A stretch of DNA of 64,000 nucleotides from Thermocatellispora tengchongensis (lineage in GTDB: Bacteria > Actinomycetota > Actinomycetes > Streptosporangiales > Streptosporangiaceae), in NCBI RefSeq assembly GCF_014202315.1, contig NZ_JACHGN010000024.1, positions 1 to 64,000 of the forward strand, read 5' to 3'. How positions within the stretch are numbered: the first letter of the stretch is position 1; each line of letters starts with the position of its first letter. The notes under the pieces are model-generated. The model did not search any database. It was not told the origin of the DNA and saw only the letters and a list, made by a program, of their open reading frames with translations. This document shows, one piece after another, positions 52,041 through 61,174 of the stretch. Both the position numbers and the translations under genes were made by a program.

Positions 52041-52086
52041 GGTCCCGGCGCGGTGGAGGCGTGTGCCGCCGCGCCGGGACCGTTTT
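52041..52086 (+). terminator. Intrinsic terminator with T-tract
   Basis: GGTCCCGGCGCGG pairs perfectly with CCGCGCCGGGACC (13 bp) and GTTTT follows directly. This is the classic terminator of the glycosidase gene and lies in the leader of lemA. Confidence 0.85.
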
Positions 52087-52099
52087 CCCGGGAGGCCCC

Positions 52100-52630
52100 A
52101 TGACGGTGATCGTGGTGATCGCGATCCTCGCCCTCATCGTGCTGGTCATGCTGGTGGCGGGCGTCACCGCGTACCGGCGGCTGGTGCGTGCCGAGCGTGC
52201 CGTGGCGGAGACCTGGGCCGCGATCGACGCCGAGCTGAGGCGGCGCCACGACCTGGTGCCCGAGCTGGTGCGGCTCGTCGCCGCCGGGCAGGAGCGCGGG
52301 GTGCTGGAGGCGGTGGACCGGGCCCGCGCGACCGCCGTGGGCGCCAAGGAGCCGCGTGACCGCGCCGTCGCCGAGAGCACCCTGACCAGGGCGCTGCGGT
52401 CATTGGCCGAGGGGGCGGACGGGTACGCGGCGCACGGCGGCCGGATCGTCGCGCTGCGCGCGGAACTGGCCGCCGCCGAGGACCGCATCGACCGTCTGGG
52501 CACGGCGTACAACGAGGCGGTGATCGCCTACAACGCCGCGATCCAGGCCCGGCCCGCGAACATCGTGGCCGGCATGACCGGCTTCACCCGCCGCGACCTG
52601 TTCCAGGCCCGCACCTACGCCGCCACGTGA
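52100..52630 (+). CDS. lemA: LemA family protein
   Basis: A 176-residue protein with one N-terminal transmembrane helix (VIVVIAILALIVLVMLVAGV) and a helical cytoplasmic or surface domain. The conserved VAETWAAIDAELRRRHDLVP, EARAT-type helix, AYNEAVIAYN and FTRRDLF segments identify LemA. Its molecular function is unknown; members are often with membrane-quality genes. ATG 52100 has GGGAGG 5 bases upstream. It follows the glycosidase terminator and stands alone. Confidence 0.9.
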   Translation: MTVIVVIAILALIVLVMLVAGVTAYRRLVRAERAVAETWAAIDAELRRRHDLVPELVRLVAAGQERGVLEAVDRARATAVGAKEPRDRAVAESTLTRALRSLAEGADGYAAHGGRIVALRAELAAAEDRIDRLGTAYNEAVIAYNAAIQARPANIVAGMTGFTRRDLFQARTYAAT

Positions 52631-52659
52631 AGCCGGTACCCCTGAGCCACCCGTGAGAG

Positions 52660-54216
52660 CTATGTCAGCCGGAAGGTGGCCTTGAAGGTGTCGATCAGCG
52701 GGCCGAACTGGGCCCAGTCGCCCTCGGGGGCGAAGAAGAACACCATCGCGTAGCCGCCGGAGTCGCGCACGAGGCAGCGTGCGTACATGCGCAGCCGCGC
52801 GCTGGGCAGCTCCTTGAAGTTGAAGGCGAACTCCAGCTCGGCTCCCCGGTGCTCGCCGACGGTCACCTGTCTGAGCGCGATCTCCTTGTACGTGCCCGGG
52901 GCCACCAGGCTCTCCTGGAGGCCGGCGGTGAGCTCCCGCATGAGCTGCTCGGGCGACCTGGTCCACTTCTTCGTCTGGGCGGCGTTGAGCCCGAGGACCG
53001 TGGCCTGTAGGTCGAGCAGGCCGGAGCGGGGCTTGGACCAGCTCGGGCCGTCGTCGTCCTTCTCCCACCCGTCGGGCACCGCGACCTCGAAGCCGCGCTC
53101 GTCGCGGTACAGCGTGAACCCGGACGGCAGCGACGCGGTGCCACTCGGAGCCGGGGCCGTGCTCGCCGTTGGGTCCGTTGCCGCCGTCCTCTGATCCGTT
53201 GCCGTCGTCTGATCCGCAGCCGCCGTCCGGGTCGCCGTCGTCTGATCGGCCGTCGTCGGCGGCGTCTCGCCGGTCAGGCCGGTCGCGCGCGCCGCGAGCA
53301 CGATCCCGGCCACGGCCAGCGCCGACGCCGCCACCGCGATGCCCGAGAGCACCTTGGTGCGGCGGCGCGAGCCCTCGTCCCGGGGCGGGACCGGGGCTGT
53401 CTGCTGGGCGCCCGGGACCAGGAGCGGGATCGCCTGCGGGGCGGTCAGCCGCCGGGACGGGTCCTTGACCAGCAGCCCCTCGATCAGCGGGCGGAGCCGG
53501 GCCGCGTGCTGGAACGGGGCGGGCGGCCGGCTCAGGATCGCCGCGATCACCGCCATGCCGGTGTCGCGCTCGAACGGCCGGCGGCCCTCCACGGCCTCGT
53601 ACAGGGTCACGCCCAGGGCCCACAGGTCGGAGGCGGGGCCGGCGCGGTGGCCCTCGATCAGCTCGGGGGCGAGATAGGCGGGCGTGCCGATCAGGTTGCC
53701 GCCGGTCAGCTCGCTGGTCTCGCGGGACGCCCCGGCCGCGATGCCGAAGTCGGTCAGCACGACCCGGTCGCCGCTGATCAGGATGTTGCCCGGCTTGACG
53801 TCCCGGTGCACCACCCCCGCCTCGTGCGCGGCGGCCAGCGCCGCGAGCACGCGGGCGCCGATCTCCATCACGCGGTCCTCGGGCAGGGGGCCGGCCTCGC
53901 GGATCTCCTCGGCCAGCGAGCGGCCCTCGACCAGCTCCATGACGATCCACGGCACGCCGTCTTCCTCGACCACGTCGTACACCGTCACGATGCCCGGGTG
54001 GCCGCGCAGCCGGGCGGCCGAGCGCGCCTCGCGCATGGTCCTGCGCAGGCTCTCCTCGCGCCGGGCCGGGTCGGCGACGAGCAGCACCTCCTTCACGGCC
54101 ACGGTCTGGTGCAGCACGCCGTCCCAGGCCCGCCAGACGACGCCCATGCCACCTTGGCCGAGCGGGGCCCGCAGCTCGTAGCGGCCCGCCAGTACGCGCG
54201 CACGGTGATCCGGCAT
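52660..54216 (-). CDS. Membrane Ser/Thr protein kinase with exterior sensor domain
   Basis: A 518-residue receptor-like kinase. The kinase (about 13-260) has GQGGMGVVW, Lys42 (VAVKEV), HRDVKPGNIL and the DFG in VVLTDFGIAAG. A transmembrane helix lies at about 288-310. The exterior is a Thr/Ala-rich linker (about 315-350) and a beta-rich domain starting ASLPSGFTLYRDERGFEVAV to the end, unlike PASTA. It differs from the kinase at 9953 in its sensor, so the two probably read different signals. ATG 54216 is 7 bases after a TAGTTT -10-like element, suggesting leaderless expression. Confidence 0.92.
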   Translation of the reverse strand: MPDHRARVLAGRYELRAPLGQGGMGVVWRAWDGVLHQTVAVKEVLLVADPARREESLRRTMREARSAARLRGHPGIVTVYDVVEEDGVPWIVMELVEGRSLAEEIREAGPLPEDRVMEIGARVLAALAAAHEAGVVHRDVKPGNILISGDRVVLTDFGIAAGASRETSELTGGNLIGTPAYLAPELIEGHRAGPASDLWALGVTLYEAVEGRRPFERDTGMAVIAAILSRPPAPFQHAARLRPLIEGLLVKDPSRRLTAPQAIPLLVPGAQQTAPVPPRDEGSRRRTKVLSGIAVAASALAVAGIVLAARATGLTGETPPTTADQTTATRTAAADQTTATDQRTAATDPTASTAPAPSGTASLPSGFTLYRDERGFEVAVPDGWEKDDDGPSWSKPRSGLLDLQATVLGLNAAQTKKWTRSPEQLMRELTAGLQESLVAPGTYKEIALRQVTVGEHRGAELEFAFNFKELPSARLRMYARCLVRDSGGYAMVFFFAPEGDWAQFGPLIDTFKATFRLT

Positions 54217-54246
54217 GGCCCCCAAAACTATCGTTCGCCCGGCGAG

Positions 54247-55485
54247 TCAGGCGAGCCGGGCGGCGCGCTCCTCCAGATAACGCCGCTCCGGCAGGCTGTC
54301 GGTACGCCCGGCGGCCAGCCGGTAGCTCTCGCGCGCGGCGGCCGGGTCGCCGGCCATCTCCAGCAGGTGCGCCCGCACGGCGTGCAGGCGGTGGTGCCCG
54401 GCGATGCGCTCGTCGGAGTCCAGGTCGTCCAGCAGGCACAGCCCGGCGCCGGGGCCGTGCACCATGGCGTAGGCGATGGTGCGGTTGAGCGTGGCCATCG
54501 GGTTGGGCGACAGCCGGTCCAGCAGGTCGTACAGGGCCAGGACCTGCGGCCAGTCGGTCTCCTCGGCCGACGGCGCCTCGGCGTGCACGGCGGCGATGGC
54601 CGCCTGCACCTGGTACGGCCCGATCGGCGCGCGGGCCAGCGTCTCGGTGATCAGGGCCACCCCCTCGTCGATCAGCTTCCGGTCCCACAGCGACCGGTCC
54701 TGCTCGGCGAGCGGCACCAGCGCGCCGTCAGGGCGCGTACGGGCCGGGCGGCGGGCGTCGGTGAGCAGCATCAGCGCGAGCAGCCCGGCCACCTCGCCGT
54801 CGCCGGGCAGCAGCGCGAGCACGGCCCGGGTGAGCCGGATCGCCTCCACCGTCAGCTCGGCGCGGTGCAGGTCGGGCCCCGACGTCGCGGTGTACCCCTC
54901 GTTGAAGATGAGGTAGAGCACGTGCAGCACGACGCGCAGCCGCTCCCCGCGCTCCGCCTCCGGGGGCATCGCGAACCGGCCGCCGCTCGACTTGATCTTC
55001 TGCTTGGCGCGGCTGATCCGCTGCGCCATCGTGGCCTCGGGCACGAAGAACGCCCGCGCGATCTGCGCCGTGGTGAGGCCGCCGACCGCGCGCAGCGTGA
55101 GCGCGACCTGCGACGGCGGCGACAGCGCGGGGTGGCAGCACAGGAACAGCAGCGTCAGCGTGTCGTCCTCGGCGGCGCCCGGGTCGTCCTCGTCGGCGGA
55201 GGACGCCACGAACTCGTCGGCCGGCGCCAGCGAGGCCGCGGTCGCCTCCCTGCGCCGCCTGGCCTCGTCGCTGCGCACCTGGTCGGCCATCCGGCGTGCG
55301 GCGACGGTGATCAGCCAGCCGCGGGGGTTGTCCGGGACCCCTTCCTCCGGCCACTGCACGGACGCGGCGAGCAGCGCCTCTTGCACCGCGTCCTCGGCGG
55401 TGTCGAAGTCACCGTAGCGGCGTGCGAGCACGCCCAGCACCTGCGGCGCCAGCTCGTGCAGCAGCTCCTCGATCCGCCTGTCCAC
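54247..55485 (-). CDS. ECF sigma factor with C-terminal extension (ECF42-like)
   Basis: A 412-residue protein: an ECF sigma of about 170 residues (region 2 ARRYGDFDTAEDAVQEALLA, region 4 GLTTAQIARAFFVPEATMAQ) joined to about 230 residues of helical, TPR-like sequence with SPNPMATLNRTIAYAMVHGP and ARESYRLAAGRTD. That architecture matches ECF42, where the extension controls activity instead of an anti-sigma. Such genes usually neighbour a YCII/DGPF-domain gene, which is absent here. The start is GTG 55485; the frame is open to 55668, so the N-terminus is not certain. Confidence 0.88.
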   Translation of the reverse strand: MDRRIEELLHELAPQVLGVLARRYGDFDTAEDAVQEALLAASVQWPEEGVPDNPRGWLITVAARRMADQVRSDEARRRREATAASLAPADEFVASSADEDDPGAAEDDTLTLLFLCCHPALSPPSQVALTLRAVGGLTTAQIARAFFVPEATMAQRISRAKQKIKSSGGRFAMPPEAERGERLRVVLHVLYLIFNEGYTATSGPDLHRAELTVEAIRLTRAVLALLPGDGEVAGLLALMLLTDARRPARTRPDGALVPLAEQDRSLWDRKLIDEGVALITETLARAPIGPYQVQAAIAAVHAEAPSAEETDWPQVLALYDLLDRLSPNPMATLNRTIAYAMVHGPGAGLCLLDDLDSDERIAGHHRLHAVRAHLLEMAGDPAAARESYRLAAGRTDSLPERRYLEERAARLA

Positions 55486-55679
55486 ATCTCCCGTTCTTAC
55501 CAGAACATCCGGGTACGGGCAGACGAATATCCCGCGGTTTCGGGTGCCGAATCCATCGGCGAGTTCCGAATCGCTGCGATTCGGTGATGCCGGGAAGGCG
55601 CGGAACGGCTGCACTTCAGCGCATTTCCCTATAGCCTCTCCAGGTTCCGGTAATCGACCATTAAACAAAGGGAATAGCC

Positions 55680-56819
55680 GTGGGCCGGTCGTGGGCGGAG
55701 TTGCCGACCGGGCGGGTCGTCCGCCTGCGTGGCGCGAGCGTGGACGCCCTCGTCACCGCCGTGGACCCGCTGCCTTCCGGCGCCCCGGCAATTGTCGTGT
55801 ACGTGGTGCACGTTGCGCCGGAAACACCGGGCGCGCCGGAAACGCCGGCGGAAATCGCGTCGGCCGTTCTGGCCGATCTGGAATCGGCGGCCATCGCGCT
55901 CTATCCCGCCTGGCTTCCCGGCGCCGAGGGGATCGAGGGGCCGGGAGGCGCCGGGGTGCCGGCCGTACGCGCCCTGGCCATGCGCCTGGCGGCCACCACC
56001 CGCCACTTCGGCCCCTTCCTCGCCGACCTCGCCGAGACCGCCCTGCGCGGCCACGCCCCGCAGCGTCCCCGCGCCTTCGCCCCCGAGGTGCGCGCCGCCG
56101 GCCTGCGCCGCGTCATCGCCGCCGGCTACCGCCGCCCCGGCGCCGCCCTGCTCGTCCAGGTCCCGCCGGGGCTCCCGGCGCGGAGCGAGTCGGCGCTGCT
56201 CGCCGCCTGCGACTGGCTGTGTCACCGGGGCGGCTTCGCGGTCTGGCTCACCGGCACCCCGCTCGCCACGGCGAGCCACACCGACGGCCACACCGAAAGC
56301 CGCACCCACATCGACACCCACATCGACGGCCACACCGGCGCCCACATCGACTCCGTCACCGTCACCCTGCCCGAGCCCGCGACGCGCCTGCCCCGGCCGG
56401 CACGGGGCGCGTACTTCCCGGCGCTGGCCGGCAGGCCGCATCCGTTCAGCCGGATCGAGCGGCACCTGGAGCGCGCCCTGTCGGCCTGCGACTGGGCGGC
56501 CGGCCGCGAGTGGAACCAGACCCACCGCTTCGGCCCGCTGCACAACCCGATCCGGGTGGACCTGCTGTGGCGCGCCGAACGCTGCGTGGTGGAGATCGAC
56601 GGCGACGAGCACCGCCGGAAGGCCGAGGCCGACCGGCAACGCGACCACGACCTCGAAGCGGAGGGCTATGCGGTCCTCCGGGTCACGAACGCCGAGGTGG
56701 AGCACGCCACCGAGGCGGTCGTCCAGCGCATCCGCCGGTTCGTGACGGATCGAAGGAAGGAACGACCATGCCGGAACACGGCTTCACCCTCACCCAGCTC
56801 GCCGCCCTGCTCGTCCTGA
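55680..56819 (+). CDS. DUF559 nuclease-like protein
   Basis: A 379-residue protein of unknown function whose C-terminal third (about 275-360) is a DUF559 endonuclease-like domain: NPIRVDLLW, VVEIDGDEHRR and a final EVEHATEAVVQRI helix, consistent with a Vsr-like PD-(D/E)xK fold. The N-terminal 200 residues are novel and Ala/Pro-rich. A Thr/His-rich insert (SHTDGHTES, THIDTHIDGHTG; about 198-222) may be a spacer. It starts at GTG 55680 with AAGGGA upstream and overlaps the next gene by 52 bp. The last residues (KERPCRNTASP) are translated in the frame overlap. Confidence 0.78.
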   Translation: MGRSWAELPTGRVVRLRGASVDALVTAVDPLPSGAPAIVVYVVHVAPETPGAPETPAEIASAVLADLESAAIALYPAWLPGAEGIEGPGGAGVPAVRALAMRLAATTRHFGPFLADLAETALRGHAPQRPRAFAPEVRAAGLRRVIAAGYRRPGAALLVQVPPGLPARSESALLAACDWLCHRGGFAVWLTGTPLATASHTDGHTESRTHIDTHIDGHTGAHIDSVTVTLPEPATRLPRPARGAYFPALAGRPHPFSRIERHLERALSACDWAAGREWNQTHRFGPLHNPIRVDLLWRAERCVVEIDGDEHRRKAEADRQRDHDLEAEGYAVLRVTNAEVEHATEAVVQRIRRFVTDRRKERPCRNTASPSPSSPPCSS

Positions 56820-57385
56820 TGGCCGAGGCCAGGGAGATTCCGAACACCGAGCTCAGGGAGGTGTACGGCATCGATCTGAGCGGTAAGAACCGCATCGCGC
56901 TCAATGACATGAAGCTGGTCGAGACCCGCAGGGTCGGCCGGAGGAACGTCCATGTCCTCACCGACGGCGGCTGGGCGCGCATGACGGACGAGATCAGGGC
57001 GGGCGTCCAGACCCCCAGGGGCGGGGCGATGGGCGGTGTGGTGCGCGCCCTGCTGGCCGCGATCGACCGCGACCTCGACCGCACCGGCCGGCGGCCCGCC
57101 GAGTTCTTCTACACCCCGCCGCAGGTGGACCTGGAGGACGCCATCCGCGCCGCGTACGCCGACCTGGCCCGCGAGCCCGGCGGCTGGGTGAGCCTCACGG
57201 ACCTGCGCCCGCGCGTGCCCGCCGAGAAGGCGCAGGTCGATGAGGCGCTGCGGCGGATGGTCTACTCGCCCGAGGTGAGCATCATCCCCGAGTCGAACCA
57301 GAAGATCCTCACGCGCGCGGACAGGGAAGCGGCGGTGACCATCGGCGACCAGGAGCTCCACCTCATCGCGATCGAGGCGCGATGA
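56768..57385 (+). CDS. Winged-helix-like small protein of the nuclease/ATPase operon
   Basis: A 205-residue protein with an N-terminal helix-turn-helix-like start (FTLTQLAALLVLMAEAREIP, NTELREVYGIDLSG) and a second repeat-like region (LEDAIRAAYADLAREPGGWV). It suggests two winged helices, possibly a DNA- or partner-binding bridge. No catalytic residues are seen. ATG 56768 lies inside the upstream gene and has no strong ribosome site, so translation is likely coupled. Its stop overlaps the ATPase start (ATGA). I do not recognise a named family. Confidence 0.75.
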   Translation: MPEHGFTLTQLAALLVLMAEAREIPNTELREVYGIDLSGKNRIALNDMKLVETRRVGRRNVHVLTDGGWARMTDEIRAGVQTPRGGAMGGVVRALLAAIDRDLDRTGRRPAEFFYTPPQVDLEDAIRAAYADLAREPGGWVSLTDLRPRVPAEKAQVDEALRRMVYSPEVSIIPESNQKILTRADREAAVTIGDQELHLIAIEAR

Positions 57386-60300
57386 CGGCCCGCGAGCTGA
57401 GCGCGCTGGCCGCGCTGCGCTTCAACACCGTCCAGAACCCCGACGACGTGTGGCGGCCCTCGCAGTTCCACGTGGACGGCATGCACCGCGCGACCCTGCG
57501 GACGCTCCGCGAGGGCTTCGCCGAGGCCAGGGAGGGCGACAACCCGCTCGGCGTGGTCGTCCAGGGGCGCCGGGGCTCGGGCAAGACGCACCTGCTCGGC
57601 TGGGTGCGCGAGGAGATCCAGGGCGACCACGGCTACTTCTTCCTGGTCACGCTGCTCGACGCCAAGTCGTTCTGGCAGAGCGTGGTGGTCGCGCTGCTCG
57701 ACGGCCTGTCCCGGGAGAGCGTGGACGGCTGGAGCCAGCTCAAGCTGTTCCTGCAACGCCTGTGCCAGCAGGCCGGGGTGAGCAGGACCGTGCGCCGCGC
57801 GGTCATCGGCGACGGTGCGCTGACCAGGGAGCACCTGGACTCCTTCGTCGGCGCGCTGCGCCGCCTCGACCGGGCGCTCGGCGGCCGGGCCCAGGACACC
57901 GCGCGGGCCCTGGTGCTGCTGGCCGCCGAGGACCCGGACGCCCAGGACGTGGGCGAGCTGTTCCTGTCCTCAGAGCCGGAGGAGGAGCGGGGCGAGCGCG
58001 AGCGCTGGGGGATCAGGCAGGTGGACCGGACGCCGCAGGAGATCGTGCGGGACGTCTCGCACCTGCTCGCGCTCACCGGCCCCACGGTCATCGCGATCGA
58101 CCAGATCGACGCGCTCGTCGCCCAGTCGGCGCTGGCCACTAAGGGGGACGGCGGCGTCGAGTGGGAGCACGCCCTGGTCATCGAGCAGATCGGGCACGGC
58201 CTGATGGCGCTGCGCGAGATCACCCGCAGGACGCTCACCGTGCTCTGCGCGCTGCCGCAGACCTGGGTCAGCCTGCGCGAGATCGCCACCGACACCCTCC
58301 AGGACCGGTTCCGCGAGACCAGGCCCCTCGGCAACGTCCCCGACGCGCGGACGGGCCGCGAGATCATCGAGAAGCGGTTCGCGGTGCGCTACCACACCGC
58401 CGGGTTCACCCCGCCCTATCCCACCTGGCCGATCAAGCCGTCCGCGTTCGACCGCGCCCCGGAGTACACCGCCAGGCAACTGCTGATCCGGGTCGGCGCC
58501 CACATCCGCGACTGCGTGCTCGACGAGCGCGTGACCGAGCTGGCCGAGCTCGGCGCGGCGTCCGACGCCGAGCAGGTGGTGCCGCCCCGGCAGGTGCCCG
58601 ACGACGACCTGACCGTGCTCGACGCCAAGTTCGCCGAGCTGCGCGACTGGGCCGACGTGTCGGGGGCGCTCAACCCGGCCAAGGAGGACGCGGTCATGCC
58701 CGCCCTGCTGTCCGCCGGGCTCGCGGCCCGGATCGTGGAGCTGGGCGAGGGCGGCCGGGCCTTCGGCCAGGACCCGCCGCCGAGTGCCAAGCCCGTCCTG
58801 CACGCCCGCCTGCGCCGCAACCTGGACGACGTCACCGAGGACGCGGCGCACTGGGCGTTCCGGGCCATCGCCGCCGAGCACCCGATCGCCGCGCTGACCC
58901 GGCTGCGCAAGGCGTGCGTGGCGGCCGGGCTGACCTCCGACGCGCCGAAGCGGCGGCTGTTCATCCTGCGCAACGACGAGTGGTCCGGCGGCAAGCGGAC
59001 GCGCGAGGCCGTCACGGCCTTCGAGCAGGCCGGGGGACGGCGGCTGAGCGTGGACGAGGCGGACCTGCGGATTCTGGCCGCGCTGCGCGACCTGCTCGCC
59101 GAGGACCCGCCGAACCTCCAGGCGTGGCTGGTGGACCGGCGGCCCACCCAGGACGTCAAGGTGCTGGCCGAGGCGCTGGGGGACGTGTGGAGCGATCCCG
59201 AGCCGCGCGTACCGGCGCCTGAACCGCGTCCGGAGGCGCCCGTCGCGGACGGCGTGCCTTCCCTCGTCGTGGGGCGGGCCGTCGAGGGCGGGGACGCCCC
59301 GGTGCGGGTCGCGCTGGAGGCCCTGCGGCGGCACACCGCGATCTTCGCCGGGTCGGGGTCGGGCAAGACGGTGCTGATCCGGCGGCTGGTCGAGGAGTGC
59401 GCGCTCCAGGGCGTCTCGGCCATCGTGCTGGACCCCAACAACGACCTGGCCCGGCTGGGGGAGGCGTGGCCGGAGCCGCCGGCGTACTGGGAGGAGGGCG
59501 ACGCGGAGCGCGCCGCGCGGTACCTGGAGGGCACCGACGTCGTGATCTGGACGCCGGGACGCGCGGCGGGCCGGCCGCTGACCTTCCAGCCGCTGCCCGA
59601 CTTCGCGGGGGTCGCGGGCGACCCCGACGAGTACGCCGAGGCCGTGGAGTCGGCGGTGGCCGCGATCGTGCCCCGGGTGAAGCTGGACGCCAGGACCACC
59701 AGGGCGCAGCTCGGGCAGGCGGTGCTGCGCGAGACCGTCAGGCACTACGGGCGGCGGCCCGGCACGGCCACCCTCAAGGGCCTCGCCGACCTGCTGGCCG
59801 AGCTGCCCGAGGGCGTCAGCGAGCTGGGCAACGCGCAGCGGATCGCGGCCGACCTGGCCGAGGCGCTGCGCGCGGCCATGGTGAACGACCCGCTGTTCGG
59901 CGGCCAGGGCACGCCGGTCGATCCGGGCGTGCTGCTGACCCCGCCGCCGGGCAAGCGGGCCAGGATCTCGGTGATCAGCCTGGTGGGGCTGCCCGGGGAC
60001 GAGCAGCGGCAGGGGTTCGTGAACCGGCTGCAGATGGCGCTGTTCGCCTGGATCAAGCGGAACCCGGCGGGGGAGCGCCCGCTCGGCGGCCTGTTCGTGA
60101 TGGACGAGGCCCAGACCTTCGCCCCCTCCGGATCGATGACCGCGTGCACCCGCAGCACGCTGGCCCTGGCGTCCCAGGCCCGCAAGTACGGCCTGGGCCT
60201 GGTGTTCGCCACCCAGGCGCCGAAGGGGCTGCACAACCGCATCCCGGGGAACGCGGCCACGCAGTTCTTCGGGATGCTGAACAGCCCGATCCAGATCGAG

Positions 60301-60495
60301 GCCGCCAAGGAGATGGCGCGGGCGAAGGGGAGCGGGGTCGGCGACATCGCCCAACTGCGTACCGGGCAGTTCTACGCGGCGGTGGAGGGCGCGCCGTTCG
60401 TGAAGGTGCGGGCGCCGATGTGCCTGAGCCGTCACCCGCGCAGCCCGCTGGCGTCCGAGGAGGTCATCGCGCGCGCCGCACGGAACGCTGGTTAG
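57382..60495 (+). CDS. Dual-ATPase protein: N-terminal AAA module plus HerA/DUF87-type helicase
   Basis: A 1037-residue protein. The N-terminal module has Walker A GRRGSGKTH (62-70) and Walker B PTVIAIDQID (about 233-242), an AAA or STAND-like NTPase. The central region (about 380-620) is helical and may bind partners. The C-terminal module has Walker A AGSGSGKTV (656-664), Walker B LFVMDEAQTF (904-913), QARKYGLGLVFATQAPKGL and RTGQFYAAVEG, the HerA/DUF87 hallmark. HerA ATPases pump DNA and pair with nucleases in several phage-defence systems. Its ATG overlaps the wH-protein stop. Confidence 0.88.
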   Translation: MTARELSALAALRFNTVQNPDDVWRPSQFHVDGMHRATLRTLREGFAEAREGDNPLGVVVQGRRGSGKTHLLGWVREEIQGDHGYFFLVTLLDAKSFWQSVVVALLDGLSRESVDGWSQLKLFLQRLCQQAGVSRTVRRAVIGDGALTREHLDSFVGALRRLDRALGGRAQDTARALVLLAAEDPDAQDVGELFLSSEPEEERGERERWGIRQVDRTPQEIVRDVSHLLALTGPTVIAIDQIDALVAQSALATKGDGGVEWEHALVIEQIGHGLMALREITRRTLTVLCALPQTWVSLREIATDTLQDRFRETRPLGNVPDARTGREIIEKRFAVRYHTAGFTPPYPTWPIKPSAFDRAPEYTARQLLIRVGAHIRDCVLDERVTELAELGAASDAEQVVPPRQVPDDDLTVLDAKFAELRDWADVSGALNPAKEDAVMPALLSAGLAARIVELGEGGRAFGQDPPPSAKPVLHARLRRNLDDVTEDAAHWAFRAIAAEHPIAALTRLRKACVAAGLTSDAPKRRLFILRNDEWSGGKRTREAVTAFEQAGGRRLSVDEADLRILAALRDLLAEDPPNLQAWLVDRRPTQDVKVLAEALGDVWSDPEPRVPAPEPRPEAPVADGVPSLVVGRAVEGGDAPVRVALEALRRHTAIFAGSGSGKTVLIRRLVEECALQGVSAIVLDPNNDLARLGEAWPEPPAYWEEGDAERAARYLEGTDVVIWTPGRAAGRPLTFQPLPDFAGVAGDPDEYAEAVESAVAAIVPRVKLDARTTRAQLGQAVLRETVRHYGRRPGTATLKGLADLLAELPEGVSELGNAQRIAADLAEALRAAMVNDPLFGGQGTPVDPGVLLTPPPGKRARISVISLVGLPGDEQRQGFVNRLQMALFAWIKRNPAGERPLGGLFVMDEAQTFAPSGSMTACTRSTLALASQARKYGLGLVFATQAPKGLHNRIPGNAATQFFGMLNSPIQIEAAKEMARAKGSGVGDIAQLRTGQFYAAVEGAPFVKVRAPMCLSRHPRSPLASEEVIARAARNAG

Positions 60496-60504
60496 GGTTT
60501 GATC

Positions 60505-61065
60505 ATGCAGCCGCGCCGCTCTCCCCTCGCTCTCGTGCTGCTCGGCCTGCTCATGGAGGCGCCCGCGCACCCGTACGAGCTGCAGCGGACGATCCGGCGG
60601 CGCGGCAAGGACCGCGTGGTGAACGTGGGGCAGCGGGCGGGGCTGTACCAGACGGTGAACCGGCTGCACCGAGACGGCCTGATCGCCGTCCGTGAGACCG
60701 TGCGCGAGACGGCCCGCCCCGAGCGCACGGTCTACGAGGTGACCCCGGCCGGCCGGGAGGCGTTCACCCGCTGGCTGCGCGAGATGCTGGCCGAACCGCG
60801 CGAGGAGTACCCGGAGTTCCCGGCGGCGGTCTCCTGCCTGCCGATGCTCCCCGCCGAGGACGCCCTGCGCCAGCTCGAACGGCGCCGGGCCCGGCTGAGC
60901 GAGCGGCTCGCCCGGCTCCAGGAGGAGATCGCGGCGGCGACCGGCCGCCTGCCGCGGCGGGCGCTGCTGGAGGAGGAGCACCGCCGCGCCCTGCTCGCGG
61001 CGGAGCTGATGTGGGTGGCGTCGCTGACCGAGGACCTGCGCGCGGGCCGCCTCGCCTGGGACTGA
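60505..61065 (+). CDS. PadR-family transcriptional regulator
   Basis: A 186-residue regulator. The winged helix is SPLALVLLGLLMEAPAHPYE (domain start) with VGQRAGLYQTVNRLHRDGLI as recognition helix and VYEVTPAGREAFTRWL in the wing. The C-terminal coiled coil (LERRRARLSERLARLQEEIA) dimerises the protein. ATG 60505 follows the ATPase stop by 9 bp, so the gene may be the last of the same operon and might regulate it. The gene's own targets are unknown. Confidence 0.85.
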   Translation: MQPRRSPLALVLLGLLMEAPAHPYELQRTIRRRGKDRVVNVGQRAGLYQTVNRLHRDGLIAVRETVRETARPERTVYEVTPAGREAFTRWLREMLAEPREEYPEFPAAVSCLPMLPAEDALRQLERRRARLSERLARLQEEIAAATGRLPRRALLEEEHRRALLAAELMWVASLTEDLRAGRLAWD

Positions 61066-61174
61066 CCGGCCCCGCTGCCGAGGGTGCGCGTTCCGGGGCT
61101 GCGGATCGCGCGGGGGCGCGGCGTACCGTGCCGGGCAGCGGGATCTTCGGCACCTGGAGAAAGGGCATCCTGAC

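Noticed and set aside
48911-52249. 1112-residue ORF on the minus strand
   Set aside because: It lies antisense to the glycosidase gene and is rich in Gly/Arg/Val without any domain. High GC makes stop codons rare in the third frame.
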